Source: JABDIP01 sp965250245 (GTDB lineage: Bacteria; Pseudomonadota; Alphaproteobacteria; DSM-16000; Inquilinaceae). Taken from it: a stretch of 64,000 nucleotides of DNA. The DNA lies in assembly GCA_965250245.1 (NCBI GenBank), contig OZ252296.1, positions 2,852,001 through 2,916,000 on the forward strand, given 5' to 3'. Made by a program: the position numbers and the translations under genes. Within the stretch, counting starts at the first letter, position 1, and each line of letters begins with the position of its first letter. The notes below the pieces were generated by a model. That model was not told the origin of the DNA and made no database searches. It was given only the letters and a program-made list of their open reading frames with translations. Below, piece by piece: positions 25,510 through 34,799 of the stretch.

Positions 25510-26367
25510 TCAGCGCCGCGCGATCACGGCGAATTCGCGCGGACCGCCCGTCCAGGCATCGCCCGTCAAAGCGTCGACAGTCTCGATGGATTCGAATCCG
25601 GCTTCGGACAACTCCCCGACCAGATCATCGGGGTCGAAGTACTGCAGCCAGTTGAAGACCTCCCAAATCCGAGACCGCTCGACGATGAGGTACCGGTCGA
25701 GCACCAGCTTCTGGTCCGGGTAGAGGATCGTGTTGAGGAAACCGAAATAGTCGTCGGCCGACCAGAACCCGTCCATGAACCGCCGCCCATAGGTGGCGCC
25801 CTCCTCGCGGGCCTCGAATTGCGCCGTGGAGTGGACATCGCACACGAAGCGGCCGCCGGGTTTCAGCGCCCGCCGGACCCTTCCATAGAGCAACTGTCGT
25901 TGGTCCGGCGAAAGCGCGCAGAGATCGCAATAGATCAGGCACACGATGTCCTGGTCTGCCGGCAGCTCGGATTTCAGGTAATCGGCGGTTCGGAACCGCA
26001 GCCGGTCTCCCCGGCCCTCAACCAGAGTCAGCGCATGGCCGATGGACCGTTCGGAGAAATCGAGTCCGGTCACCGTTGCGCCGCGGCTTGCGAAACGGAC
26101 GGAATACAAACCCGGGCCACAGCCGAGGTCGGTCACCGACTTGCCCGCCAATCCCAATCTGTCGTCCATCCAGCCGACGGTGGCGTCGATGGTAGCCGGC
26201 CGCCTCGACGCGAGGTCGACTGCCGGGTCCAGATGCGTCTGGAGCATGCGACCGGATATGTGTTCGTCGGTCCAGAGCAGATCGACGGTATAGCGGGAGA
26301 AGGGTTCCGGCCGCTTGTGGAACGCTGACAGCACATCGAACATCCCTGGCTCCATCTCGGTCCGCAT
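25510..26367 (-). CDS. Class I SAM-dependent methyltransferase
   Basis: 285-aa methyltransferase. Motif I is VTDLGCGPGLYSVRFASRG (about residue 78), followed by the acidic post-I VTGLDFSERSI, motif II region DIVCLIYCDLCALSP and motif III ALKPGGRFVCDVH. The start ATG 26367 overlaps the TAA of the upstream oxidoreductase gene (TAATG), so the two are translationally coupled. The acceptor is unknown; coupling to a CrtI-like flavoenzyme suggests a terpenoid, quinone or similar lipid, as inference only. Confidence 0.88.
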   Translation of the reverse strand: MRTEMEPGMFDVLSAFHKRPEPFSRYTVDLLWTDEHISGRMLQTHLDPAVDLASRRPATIDATVGWMDDRLGLAGKSVTDLGCGPGLYSVRFASRGATVTGLDFSERSIGHALTLVEGRGDRLRFRTADYLKSELPADQDIVCLIYCDLCALSPDQRQLLYGRVRRALKPGGRFVCDVHSTAQFEAREEGATYGRRFMDGFWSADDYFGFLNTILYPDQKLVLDRYLIVERSRIWEVFNWLQYFDPDDLVGELSEAGFESIETVDALTGDAWTGGPREFAVIARR

Positions 26368-27968
26368 TATCGCAAATCCTTCACGATCGCCCGTGCCGCG
26401 TTGCGGCCGGGCAGGCCGGAAACGCCGCCGCCGGGATGGCTGCCGGAGCCGCAGAGATAGAGGCCCTTGATCGGCGCGCGGTAGTCGGCGTGGCCGGCGG
26501 CCGGGCGCAGGCTGTAGATCTGGTCGAGATGCAGGGCGCCGTGGAAGATGTCGCCGCCGACCAGGCCGAGATCGCGCTCCAGATCCAGCGGGCTCTTGAT
26601 CTGGCGGCCTATCACCGCGTCACGGAAGTTCGGGGCGTAGCGGGTCACCGTGTCGATGACCAGATCGGCGGCCTTCTCCTTCTCGTCGTCCCAGGAGCGG
26701 CCATCCGACAGGGTCGGGTGGAAATGCTGGCAGAACAGGCTGGCGACATGCCGGCCCTCGGGCGCCAGGCTGTCGTCCAGGATCGACGGGATGCACATGG
26801 AGACCACCGGTTCGCGCGCCCAGCCGCCGGCCTTGGCATCGTCATAGGCCCGCTCCAGATAGCCGAGCGACGGCGCGATATCGATGGTGCCGTTCAGGAT
26901 CTCCGGGTCGTCGGCGCCATCAAGGCCGGTGAAGCGCGGCAGCTCCGCCAGGGCCACGTTCATGCGGAAGGTGCCGGAGCGGCAGCGCCAGCTCTCCATG
27001 TCGTGCACGAAGTCCGGCTCCAGCGCGCCGCGCTCGACCATCTCCAGGAACAGCAGCTTCGGATTGACGTTGGAAGCGACCGCGCGGGCGCGGATCGCGG
27101 TGCCGTCGGCCAGTTCCACCCCGCGCGCCCTGCCCTGCTCCACGATGACCCTGGCCACCGGCGCTTCCAGGTCGATCGCCACGCCCCGTTCGGCGGCGGA
27201 CCGGGCCATGGCCTGGGTGATCGCGCCCATGCCGCCCCTTGCGTGGCCCCAGGCGGCGGTGCGGCCGTCGATCTGGCCGAAGGCATGATGCACCAGCACA
27301 TAGGCCGAGCCGGCATGGTAGGGGCTGACCATGTTGCCAATGATGCCCTCGAACCCGAACACGCCCTTCAGCGCGTCGCTCTCGAACCAATGGTCGAGAT
27401 AGTCGCCGATGCTCATGGTCATCAATTCGGCCAGCGCCTTCTGCCGCGCCGGCGGCAGTTTCCGCACCCGGTTGCCGGCCCTCAGGGCGGTCAGCAGATC
27501 GCTGAAGCCGCCGCCGAGATTGGGCGGCGCCTCCCGCGCCACGGCTCGGAACACCTCGGCCACATCGGTGACCAGATCGTCGAACGCTCCGTATCGTTCG
27601 GCGTCGCGGGTCGAGAATTTGGCGATCTCGCGCTGGGCGGTGTCGCGGTCGCGGGAGACCAGCAGGTGACGCCCGTCCGGCTGCGGCGCGAAGCTGCCGG
27701 CCGGCCGGTCGATGATCTCCAGGCCGTGGCGGCGCAATTCGAGGTCCGCGATGACCTCCGGGTCCAGCAGGCTGACGACGTAGGAATAGACCGAGTTGCG
27801 GAAGCCGGGATGGAACTCTTCCGTCAGCGCCGCCCCGCCGACCACGGCGCGGCGTTCCACCACCCGCACCGTGAGACCGGCGCGGGCCAGATAGCCGGCG
27901 CAGACGAGCCCGTTATGGCCGGCCCCGATGATGACCACATCGGTGTCGGCCGCGGCACCGGCCGCCAT
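26367..27968 (-). CDS. NAD(P)/FAD-dependent oxidoreductase, phytoene desaturase (CrtI)-like
   Basis: 533-aa flavoprotein of the CrtI/RetSat-like group. The N-terminal motif VVIIGAGHNGLVCAGYLARA is followed by VVERRAVVGGAALTEEF; the C-terminus has the family FAD motif GLYLCGSGSHPGGGVSGLPG. Relatives act on carotenoids, retinol or pyridine-linked substrates; the AGHNGL variant is the pyridine nucleotide-disulfide domain 2-type found widely outside carotenoid clusters. No crtB or crtE is nearby, so a carotenoid role is not claimed. Coupled to the methyltransferase by a one-base overlap. Confidence 0.88.
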   Translation of the reverse strand: MAAGAAADTDVVIIGAGHNGLVCAGYLARAGLTVRVVERRAVVGGAALTEEFHPGFRNSVYSYVVSLLDPEVIADLELRRHGLEIIDRPAGSFAPQPDGRHLLVSRDRDTAQREIAKFSTRDAERYGAFDDLVTDVAEVFRAVAREAPPNLGGGFSDLLTALRAGNRVRKLPPARQKALAELMTMSIGDYLDHWFESDALKGVFGFEGIIGNMVSPYHAGSAYVLVHHAFGQIDGRTAAWGHARGGMGAITQAMARSAAERGVAIDLEAPVARVIVEQGRARGVELADGTAIRARAVASNVNPKLLFLEMVERGALEPDFVHDMESWRCRSGTFRMNVALAELPRFTGLDGADDPEILNGTIDIAPSLGYLERAYDDAKAGGWAREPVVSMCIPSILDDSLAPEGRHVASLFCQHFHPTLSDGRSWDDEKEKAADLVIDTVTRYAPNFRDAVIGRQIKSPLDLERDLGLVGGDIFHGALHLDQIYSLRPAAGHADYRAPIKGLYLCGSGSHPGGGVSGLPGRNAARAIVKDLR

Positions 27969-28020
27969 GCACCCTCCCCTCGCTCACGTGTCGCGGGACA
28001 CGCCTAGCGCGAGGATCGGG

Positions 28021-28383
28021 CTACGGCAAGCGTTCGGTGGTGCAGCGCACCTCGCGCATGGCGCCGGACCGGATGGTGGTGGCGAGGATGCACCCCGTGA
28101 CCTCTCCGGCCTTGCGGTCGACCAGCCACAGCCGGTCGCCGCCGATCGCCTCGAGCCCGCCCGGGGGGATCGCCTTGGAGGCGGCATAGCGCGGCGCCGG
28201 CTCGGACTGCACCACCGAGCCACGGAACACCTCCACATCCGCACCGCTGACCTCGGCGGCGGGATCAAGCTGGATGATGTTGGGGCCGGAGGCGTCCGCT
28301 TCCTCCTGCGCCACGGCCGGAACCGCCAGCGCAACCGGCCCCGCCACGAGCAGGGCCGCAACCGTCCTGGTTAACGTGATCAT
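28021..28383 (-). CDS. Small secreted hypothetical protein
   Basis: 120-aa protein with a clear signal peptide (MITLTRTVAALLVAGPVALA, cleavage at VAQ-EE). The mature part has GGDRLWLVDRKAGEVTGCIL and a second cysteine in REVRCTTERLP, which may pair. It lies 52 bp downstream of... upstream neighbour genes read the same way, ending before the CrtI-like gene start region, but no functional link is visible. No family recognised. Confidence 0.65.
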   Translation of the reverse strand: MITLTRTVAALLVAGPVALAVPAVAQEEADASGPNIIQLDPAAEVSGADVEVFRGSVVQSEPAPRYAASKAIPPGGLEAIGGDRLWLVDRKAGEVTGCILATTIRSGAMREVRCTTERLP

Positions 28384-28603
28384 CGTCTCTGCCTGCCTGA
28401 GTTTCTTTTGTTCTCAGTCGACTATAGCAGGTTGCTAAACTTTTATCGAATGAATTGCGCGGTCGATCGGCCGCGCCGTCGGCCGGCGATGATGGCGTGA
28501 TCGGACTGTGACGAGCCACCGCTACGCTTGGACCCTCACCCAATCGACGAACCGGCGATCGCCCGATCGGCGGGGCCCGATCACGGAGAACGGAGGAACG
28601 CCC

Positions 28604-29293
28604 ATGCCGATCGATCCGGACGGCCCGGCGAACAAGGCACGACTGTCCATCCTGAACCAGGTGACGGCCGCCGACCTGAAATGGACCAAGGTGCCGCTGA
28701 AATACGACCCGGACCGGCCGATCGGCGAGGCACCCTTCTCCATCGAGGTGTCGCAGGTGGTCTCCAAGAACGGCACCTTCGTGCCGGTCACCGCGGACGA
28801 GACCTTCGCCCTGGCGAAGAAGTGGAAGGTGTTCCCGCTGACCGGCGCGGTGATGGACCAACTGGTGCATTCCGCCCGCTTCGTGAACCGCAAGATCATG
28901 GATCCGGACAAGGAGATCCTGAACTACCGCAAATACTCCGACTTCCTGTCCAAGACGGCGTACGGCCTCTTCCTGGCCGTCGGCGCCCACAAGCTCTGGA
29001 CGATCTCGGGAAAGGGACAGCGGATCAATCACGGCTTTCACACCAAGACCCGCATCCACCAGTCACCGCCGAAATTCCTGGGCAAGGGCTGGGACGCGAT
29101 CCAGGTCGCCGGCCCCGCCCATGAGCATGAGACGCACTCCTGGGACTACTCCCAGCTGCTGCAGGTCATGCGCAAGTTCCGCAACGAGCGGGACGGGATC
29201 GATCTCGACATCCGCGGCGCGCTGCGGTCGAAGCATTCCGCGCTCTGGGACCTGAAATCGGAGGACGGCAAGGGCCCGGCCAGGCTGCCATGA
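28604..29293 (+). CDS. Unknown protein paired with a DUF1906-like gene
   Basis: 229-aa soluble protein with no signal peptide or membrane segment. ATG 28604 follows CGGAGGAACGCCC, a strong ribosome site. Notable stretches are VPVTADETFALAKKWKVFPL, TGAVMDQLVHSARFVNRK, the aromatic/basic middle NYRKYSDFLSKTAYGLFLAV and the His-rich GPAHEHETHSWDYSQ. I do not recognise the family. It is followed 62 bp later on the same strand by a glycoside-hydrolase-like protein and the two probably form a unit. An earlier in-frame start near 28508 lacks a ribosome site. Confidence 0.65.
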   Translation: MPIDPDGPANKARLSILNQVTAADLKWTKVPLKYDPDRPIGEAPFSIEVSQVVSKNGTFVPVTADETFALAKKWKVFPLTGAVMDQLVHSARFVNRKIMDPDKEILNYRKYSDFLSKTAYGLFLAVGAHKLWTISGKGQRINHGFHTKTRIHQSPPKFLGKGWDAIQVAGPAHEHETHSWDYSQLLQVMRKFRNERDGIDLDIRGALRSKHSALWDLKSEDGKGPARLP

Positions 29294-29355
29294 AGCCGAT
29301 GCCGTTCAGAGCCCGCGTGACGTCGCACGCCACCTGACCACGGACCGCCGCACTC

Positions 29356-30090
29356 ATGGCCGGACCGAAGACCTATTGGGGCGTCGACTCCCTGCTCCCG
29401 GCAAACACCACGAACCATGTCCCGGGCGGCAAGACCCTCTACGACTTCGTCAAGTCGAAGGAGCGCGCGCCGGATTTCTGGGGCCGCTACATCGTCGGCA
29501 GCAAGGGCCAGGTCTTGACCAAGGCGGAGGTCCAGTTCCTGCTGGCGCGCAAATGCCGCATCCTGCCGGTCTTCAATGGCATCAGCGCCGCGCGGATCAA
29601 GGGTGGCCGAGCGGTCGGGCGGGAACATGCCAAGGCGGCCATCGCCGCGGCGGACGGCCTGAAGATCCCCGACTACACCTATATCTACGCCAACATCGAA
29701 TGGGATTGGGAGCCGAGCAAGGAGTGGATCCTTGGCTGGTGGGACGTCATGTACCGTTCGCGTTTCGGCGGCGTCGGCGGCCTCTACTGCAACCCCGCCC
29801 CGTTCAACGGTCATCTCAACAAGCCGCTGGCCGCGGCGATCTCCGAAGCCAAGCGCACGGGCATGATGGTCAACGTCCCGTACATGTGTCCGCTGTTCTC
29901 CTCCGGGCCGTCCAAGGGCTGCGGGGCAAATCGCAAGACGCTGAAATACGCCCCGTTCCGAAGCCCGGCGCATCCCAACGGCTCGGTCATCTGGCAATAC
30001 GCCATCAACTGCCACAAGTCGGGCAGCCACGGGCTGTTCGACAAGGATCTGGCGAACGCGCGGGGATACCGGACAATGTGGCCAGCCTAG
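29356..30090 (+). CDS. DUF1906 / Rv2525c-like glycoside hydrolase-like protein
   Basis: 244-aa TIM-barrel protein of the Rv2525c-like type. It opens with TYWGVDSLLPA, then FWGRYIVGSKGQVLTKAEVQ, ILPVFNGISAARIKGGRAVG, IYANIEWDWEPSKEWILGWW and a final SVIWQYAINCHKSG strand. The early Asp (WGVDS) and the acidic pair in NIEWDWE lie at barrel strand ends where catalytic acids are expected. Family members are implicated in cell-wall or glycan interaction, often exported or linked to phage or secretion systems; this one has no signal peptide. Start ATG 29356. Ends 37 bp before the convergent dusA gene. Confidence 0.75.
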   Translation: MAGPKTYWGVDSLLPANTTNHVPGGKTLYDFVKSKERAPDFWGRYIVGSKGQVLTKAEVQFLLARKCRILPVFNGISAARIKGGRAVGREHAKAAIAAADGLKIPDYTYIYANIEWDWEPSKEWILGWWDVMYRSRFGGVGGLYCNPAPFNGHLNKPLAAAISEAKRTGMMVNVPYMCPLFSSGPSKGCGANRKTLKYAPFRSPAHPNGSVIWQYAINCHKSGSHGLFDKDLANARGYRTMWPA

Positions 30091-30127
30091 ACGCGGCGAC
30101 GTCTGGTCGATCCGCTTTGGAATCCGC

Positions 30128-31144
30128 TCAGGCTGCGCTGCGCAGGGCGGCGGCCCGTCTGGCCTCCCGCACCCGTTCGAGCGCATCGGCAATGACCGAC
30201 TCGTCGGAACCGCGGCGATGTGCGTTCTCCGACAGGTGCCGGCGCCAGATCTTCGCACCGGGCAGGCCCTGATAGAGGCCCAGGATGTGGCGGGTCATGG
30301 CGATGAGCGGGGTGCCGGCGGCGCGCTCGGCCGCGATATAGGGCAACAGCGCCTCGACCGCCGAGTCGCGCTCGGGCACCGGTGCGGTTGGATCGAAGAA
30401 ACGCCGATCGACATCCGCCAGCAAGGCCGGTGTCTGATAGGCCGCCCGGCCCAGCATGACGCCATCGACCCGGGCCATGTGCGCCTCCGCCTCGTCCAGG
30501 GATTGCACGCCGCCGTTCAGGATGATTTCCAGCGCCGGGAAATCCTGCTTCAGCCGATAGACCCGGTCGTAGTCGAGCGGCGGGATCTCGCGGTTCTGCT
30601 TCGGGCTGAGGCCGCTGAGCCAGGCCTTGCGGGCATGGATGATGACAGTCGCGCAGCCGGCCGCCGCCACCGCCTCCACGAACCGGCACAGCTCGGCATA
30701 GCTGTCGCGGTCGTCGATGCCGATGCGGGTCTTCACGGTGACCGGCAGGCCGCAGGCCCGGCGCATGGCGGCGACACTGGCGGCGACGGTCTCCGGCTCG
30801 GCCATCAGGCAGGCGCCGAAGCGGCCGGACTGCACCCGGTCGCTGGGGCAGCCGACATTGATGTTGACCTCGTCATAGCCGAACGCCTCGGCCTGCTCGG
30901 CGGCCAGGGCCATGTCGTCCGGGTCGGCCCCGCCGACCTGCAGTGCGACCGGATGCTCGATGTCCGAGAAGCCGAGCAGCCGTTGCCGGTCGCCATGGCG
31001 GATCGCCGCGGCGGTGATCATCTCCGTGTAGAGCAGCGCGTGCCGCGTCAGCTGACGGTGGAACACCCGGCAATGCCGGTCGGTCCAATCCATCATCGGT
31101 GCCACGCAGAGGCGGCGGCCTGGCTGTTGCGATTTCAACGCCAT
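30128..31144 (-). CDS. dusA: tRNA-dihydrouridine synthase A
   Basis: 338-aa FMN-dependent enzyme reducing uridine at positions 20/20a of tRNA. The start MALKSQQPGRRLCVAPMMDW carries the family motif; VALQVGGADPDDMA, the catalytic Cys region VNINVGCPSDRVQSGRFGA and IIHARKAWLSGLSPKQNRE are all DusA-type, including the GLSPKQNR loop specific to this subfamily. ATG 31177 would add eleven residues but has no better ribosome site. Stand-alone housekeeping gene. Confidence 0.93.
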   Translation of the reverse strand: MALKSQQPGRRLCVAPMMDWTDRHCRVFHRQLTRHALLYTEMITAAAIRHGDRQRLLGFSDIEHPVALQVGGADPDDMALAAEQAEAFGYDEVNINVGCPSDRVQSGRFGACLMAEPETVAASVAAMRRACGLPVTVKTRIGIDDRDSYAELCRFVEAVAAAGCATVIIHARKAWLSGLSPKQNREIPPLDYDRVYRLKQDFPALEIILNGGVQSLDEAEAHMARVDGVMLGRAAYQTPALLADVDRRFFDPTAPVPERDSAVEALLPYIAAERAAGTPLIAMTRHILGLYQGLPGAKIWRRHLSENAHRRGSDESVIADALERVREARRAAALRSAA

Positions 31145-31224
31145 ATGGGCGGTTTCTCTCACTGGCTGCGAACGCATGACTCACACAGGCAGGCGTCGGA
31201 TGCAACCGCCTGAGGGGCCGGCAT

Positions 31225-32067
31225 TCAACCCGCCGCCTTGTTCCGCAGTTCCGCCGGGGCGACCGCCTTCTTCATGAACGCATCCTCGTGACCGGCGCCG
31301 GAGAACTTCAGGCCGGCCGCCTTGATCTCGGTATCGGCAACCTTCTCCAGGGGCGTATAGCGCGGGTGGTGATGCTCCAGGAAGGGATCGTTCCGCGCCG
31401 CGTTGTAGCAGCAGATCAGGGTCCAGCGCCGATCGTCGGAGCGGTTCTGGTCCGATCGGTGCAGCGTGTTGCAATGGAAGAACAGCACGTCGCCGGGCTC
31501 CATCTCGCAATAGACGAGATCCAGGTGCTTCTTGGCCTGCTCCACCCGGTCGAGGTCGGCCCCGACCTGCTCGCCATCGAGCAGCCCATGCTCGATGCGG
31601 CCCAGGTGATGGGAGCCTTTCAGGACCTGCAGGCAGCCATTGGCCCGGGTGCATCTGTCGAGCGCGATCATCGCCGACGCCATGTAGGGAAACAGGCAGC
31701 CATTGCTGTACCAGTAGCCGTAATCCTGGTGCCATTCCCAGGCGCCGCCCTCCCGCGGCTCCTTGGCGGTGATCTTGGAATGGTAGTGGTAGACCTCGCC
31801 GCCCAGCAGGTCCTCCAACGTATCGACCATCTTGTGGCAGCGTGCGGCATAGCCGTAGACGCTGTCTCCCGGGTGGTTCCAGAGCGCCATCTTGGTCAGC
31901 AGCCCCTCGCCGTCGCCGCGATCGTAGAAATGCCCCCGGATGGCCGGGTCGAGTTCCATCGCCTTCTGCAGCAGATCGGTTTCCTCGGCATCGAAGAACC
32001 CCCGGATCAGGACATAGCCGTCCCGGTCGAATGCGGCGCGCTGGTTCGCGGTGAGGACACTCGGCAT
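31225..32067 (-). CDS. Phytanoyl-CoA dioxygenase (PhyH) family oxygenase
   Basis: 280-aa Fe(II)/2-oxoglutarate oxygenase. The facial triad is visible as His 113 and Asp 115 in WEWHQDYGYWY and His 203 in FFHCNTLHRSDQNRSD, with the 2-oxoglutarate Arg nearby. The block NGCLQVLKGSHHLGRIEHG is typical of PhyH hydroxylases. It lacks the ectoine-hydroxylase signature, so ectD is not assigned. ATG 32067 gives MPSVLTANQRAAFDRDGYVL, the usual N-terminus. The same frame stays open much further upstream only because it runs antisense to the next gene. Substrate unknown. Confidence 0.87.
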   Translation of the reverse strand: MPSVLTANQRAAFDRDGYVLIRGFFDAEETDLLQKAMELDPAIRGHFYDRGDGEGLLTKMALWNHPGDSVYGYAARCHKMVDTLEDLLGGEVYHYHSKITAKEPREGGAWEWHQDYGYWYSNGCLFPYMASAMIALDRCTRANGCLQVLKGSHHLGRIEHGLLDGEQVGADLDRVEQAKKHLDLVYCEMEPGDVLFFHCNTLHRSDQNRSDDRRWTLICCYNAARNDPFLEHHHPRYTPLEKVADTEIKAAGLKFSGAGHEDAFMKKAVAPAELRNKAAG

Positions 32068-32229
32068 GTCGTGTTTCCATCTTCGTGGCGCTGATCGGAC
32101 CCGTTGAGACACCGAGCCGTCGAGCAATGGTTGCGCGGGAGCAGGCCTCGCCAGCCCGGTATCCGAGCGGTCGAGCATAGTTTGACCCGCCGGTCGGAAG
32201 CAAACGGCCGGACCGCGCCGTGCCGGGGC

Positions 32230-32261
32230 ATTCAATCCTGAATAGGCGCTATTCAATCCTG
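32230..32261. promoter_or_regulatory. Two 11-bp direct repeats spaced 21 bp, operator candidate
   Basis: ATTCAATCCTG at 32230-32240 and again at 32251-32261, with GAATAG/CTATTC as an inverted pair between them. The 21-bp period (two helical turns) in the divergent gap between the PhyH and RTX genes suggests a cooperative regulator site. Confidence 0.4.
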
Positions 32262-32355
32262 CCCCGTACATCCCGTTTAGAAGCTTTCTAAATCTTGAGA
32301 CACGCCCGAATGCCGGGCGCGACCCTGCAATCGAACCTCTGACGGGAGACTTCCA

Positions 32356-34788
32356 GTGAGCAAGTTTTGGAGCGGCCTGCGTGGCGGCCGGACCCCCATT
32401 CCGGACGGCAACGACCAACCCCTGACCAGCGATTTCGACGGGCAACGCTTTGTCGTCGGTCGCGGCGACTCCTCGACGGTCGACGGCGCGCCGGTGCTGA
32501 CCATCGATGATGACGATGTGTCGCTGCTGAACGCCGGGCGGCTGGCGACCACCGGCGACACCGCGACCGTGCAGGTCGACGGTGACGACGCCCGCATCGT
32601 CAACCGGCGCGGCGCCGCCATCGAGGCCGAGGAAACCGCCATCCGGGTCGATGGCGATGACGCCGCAATCTTCAATTCCGGCCGGATCGCCGGCGGGTTC
32701 AATGGTGTCAGCTTCGGCAGCGAGTCCGACTCCGGCCTGCTGGTCAACCGGGGCACCATCAGCTCCGACAGCCGCGCGGTCGACATCGCCGGCGACGACG
32801 CGACGCTGCTGAACCGCGGCACCATCCTGGGCACCGGCGACCAGCGCAACGGCACCGTCTATGCCGATGACGGCGCCGACGGCTACACGATCGTCAATGC
32901 CGGCCTGATCGACGCCGGCGGCGGCAATCAGGGTGCGGGCATCTCGCTGGAGCTCGGCGAGGAAGTCGATGCCGACATCGTCAATGCCGGCATCGTGCAG
33001 GGCCGGGGCAATGCCGGCGCGGCGACGCCGCTGGCCGGGGACGGCATCCGCATCGCGTCCGGCGTCGAAGGCCCGTCCGTCTTCACCGGCGACGTCGTCA
33101 ATCGCGGCCTGGTCGATTCCGAAGGCGCCAACGGCACCGTCGCCGGCATCCGCGTCGCCAATGGCGTCGGCTTCGAAGGCACGCTGACCAATGCTCGCCG
33201 CGGCGTGGTCTCCGGCACCCAGAACGGCGTCTATTTCGGCAATGCCGATCACAATGGCGGCGAGTTCGTCAATCGCGGCCGGGTCACCTCGGACAGCCGG
33301 GCGGTCAGCCTGGACGGCGACGACCTCTCCTTCGTCAACACCGGCAAGGTGCTGGGCACCGGCGACCAGCGCAACGGCACCACCTATATCGACGGCACCG
33401 GTGACCAGATCTCGGTGGAGAACCGGGGCCTGATCGATGCCGGCAAGGGCAATCTCGGCGACGGCATCTCGGTTCAGGTCGGCGCGGCCGCCGAGGACGC
33501 GGTCAATGAGGACATCGAAATCGAGAATTCCGGCGTCATCCAGGGGCGCGGCCAGGCCGCGTTCGATGGCGGCCGCCTCGCCTCCAACGGCTCCAGCGGC
33601 GTGCGTTTCTTCAACGGCTCCGGCGAGGCCGAGGCCACGGTGACCGGCAGCGTGGAGAACCGCGGAATCATCACCGCCGAGGTCGATGTGGGCTTCCTGG
33701 GCGGCCTGGTGGTCGAGGACGGCGTCGCATTCGACGGCGAGATCGTCAACACCGGGCTGATCAGCGGCCCGCGCAACGGCCTCTACATCGGCAATGCCTC
33801 CCACGACCTGACCATCGAGAATGATGGCCGGATCGAATCCGGCAGCCGGGCGGTCAACCTCGACGGCGACAACGTCACCTTCCGCAATGACGGCAAGGTG
33901 CTGGGCGTCGGCGACCAGCGTAACGGCACTCTCTACCTCGACGGCACCGCCGACGACATCACGGTGGAGAATGACGGGCTGATCGATGCCGGCCGCGGCA
34001 ACAACGGCAGCGGCGTGTCGGTCCAGGTCGGTTCCGCCGCCGAGGATGCCCTCAGCGAGGACATCACCCTCGTCAACGACGGGCTGATCCAGGGTCGCGG
34101 TGACGGCAACGTCCCGGCCGGCCTGCGCTTCTTCAACGGCTCCGGCGAGGACGTCGCGACCGTCACCGCCAGCGTGACCAACGAGGAGGATGGCCGCATC
34201 GCCTCGGAGACCGAGGCCGGCATCCTGATCGAGGAGGGCGTCGCCTTCGTCGGCACCATCGACAACGAAGGCCTGATCAAGGGTGGCAACGGCATCGCCA
34301 TCGACGCCCGCGGGGCCCAGGGCGCCATCGACGTCACCAATGACGGCCGGCTGGTCGGCGACGTCCTGCTGGGCGACGGCGACGACCGCTTCGTGCAGTC
34401 CAGCGACCACGACGTCACGGTCGATGGCGGTGGCGGCAGCGACTACGTGGCCGGTGGCGAAGGCGACGATGCGCTGAACGGCGGCAGCGGCAACGACCGG
34501 CTGGCCGGCGATGACGGCTCGGACACCTTCGTCTTCGACATCGGGACCGACCAGGATGTGGTCGAGGATTTCGAGGCCTCCGACGATCTGCTGGACCTGA
34601 GCGCCTTCGGCTTCGCCGATGTCGACGCGGTCCGCGATGCCGCCCAGGAGGTCGAGATCGACGGGCAGCAGGCCACGGTGATCGACCTGGACGGCACCGG
34701 CGCCGACCAGGTGACCCTGCTGGGTGTTGCGGTCGCCGACCTCAACGACGCCAACGTCGCCCTCGGCGACGACAGCACCGGCGTCTAG
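32356..34788 (+). CDS. Type I-secreted repeat protein with C-terminal RTX calcium-binding motifs
   Basis: 810-aa acidic protein without a signal peptide, starting at GTG 32356 behind GGGAG. Most of it is built of short beta-helix-like rungs (VNRGTI, VNAGLI, VENRGLI patterns), in three long repeats that share GDQRNGT at about residues 161, 336 and 519 with flanking SRAV and LIDAG blocks, about 175-183 residues apart. Near 690-728 come RTX nonapeptides (GGSDYVAGGEGDDALNGG, SGNDRLAGDDGSD), then a FVFD-containing C-terminal secretion-signal region ending in DDSTGV. The ABC exporter and HlyD-like adaptor genes follow directly, so this is their probable cargo: an extracellular adhesin or surface-layer-like protein. 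No enzymatic domain is visible. Confidence 0.85.
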   Translation: MSKFWSGLRGGRTPIPDGNDQPLTSDFDGQRFVVGRGDSSTVDGAPVLTIDDDDVSLLNAGRLATTGDTATVQVDGDDARIVNRRGAAIEAEETAIRVDGDDAAIFNSGRIAGGFNGVSFGSESDSGLLVNRGTISSDSRAVDIAGDDATLLNRGTILGTGDQRNGTVYADDGADGYTIVNAGLIDAGGGNQGAGISLELGEEVDADIVNAGIVQGRGNAGAATPLAGDGIRIASGVEGPSVFTGDVVNRGLVDSEGANGTVAGIRVANGVGFEGTLTNARRGVVSGTQNGVYFGNADHNGGEFVNRGRVTSDSRAVSLDGDDLSFVNTGKVLGTGDQRNGTTYIDGTGDQISVENRGLIDAGKGNLGDGISVQVGAAAEDAVNEDIEIENSGVIQGRGQAAFDGGRLASNGSSGVRFFNGSGEAEATVTGSVENRGIITAEVDVGFLGGLVVEDGVAFDGEIVNTGLISGPRNGLYIGNASHDLTIENDGRIESGSRAVNLDGDNVTFRNDGKVLGVGDQRNGTLYLDGTADDITVENDGLIDAGRGNNGSGVSVQVGSAAEDALSEDITLVNDGLIQGRGDGNVPAGLRFFNGSGEDVATVTASVTNEEDGRIASETEAGILIEEGVAFVGTIDNEGLIKGGNGIAIDARGAQGAIDVTNDGRLVGDVLLGDGDDRFVQSSDHDVTVDGGGGSDYVAGGEGDDALNGGSGNDRLAGDDGSDTFVFDIGTDQDVVEDFEASDDLLDLSAFGFADVDAVRDAAQEVEIDGQQATVIDLDGTGADQVTLLGVAVADLNDANVALGDDSTGV

Positions 34789-34799
34789 AGGCCGGCAGC

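Noticed and set aside
26367..27968. Carotenoid biosynthesis cluster.
   Set aside because: Only a CrtI-like flavoenzyme is present; crtB, crtE and crtY-type genes are missing and the AGHNGL subtype is common outside carotenoid synthesis.
31225..32067. Ectoine hydroxylase (ectD) assignment.
   Set aside because: The characteristic EctD block after the HxD motif is absent and no ectoine genes are near.
32068..34410. N-terminal extension of the PhyH oxygenase frame to more than 1000 codons.
   Set aside because: The extension is exactly antisense to the RTX gene; PhyH domains begin right after ATG 32067.
32356..34788. RTX cytotoxin or protease.
   Set aside because: No acylation site region, hydrophobic pore domain or zinc-protease HExxH motif is visible; nearly all of the chain is beta-helix-like repeats.
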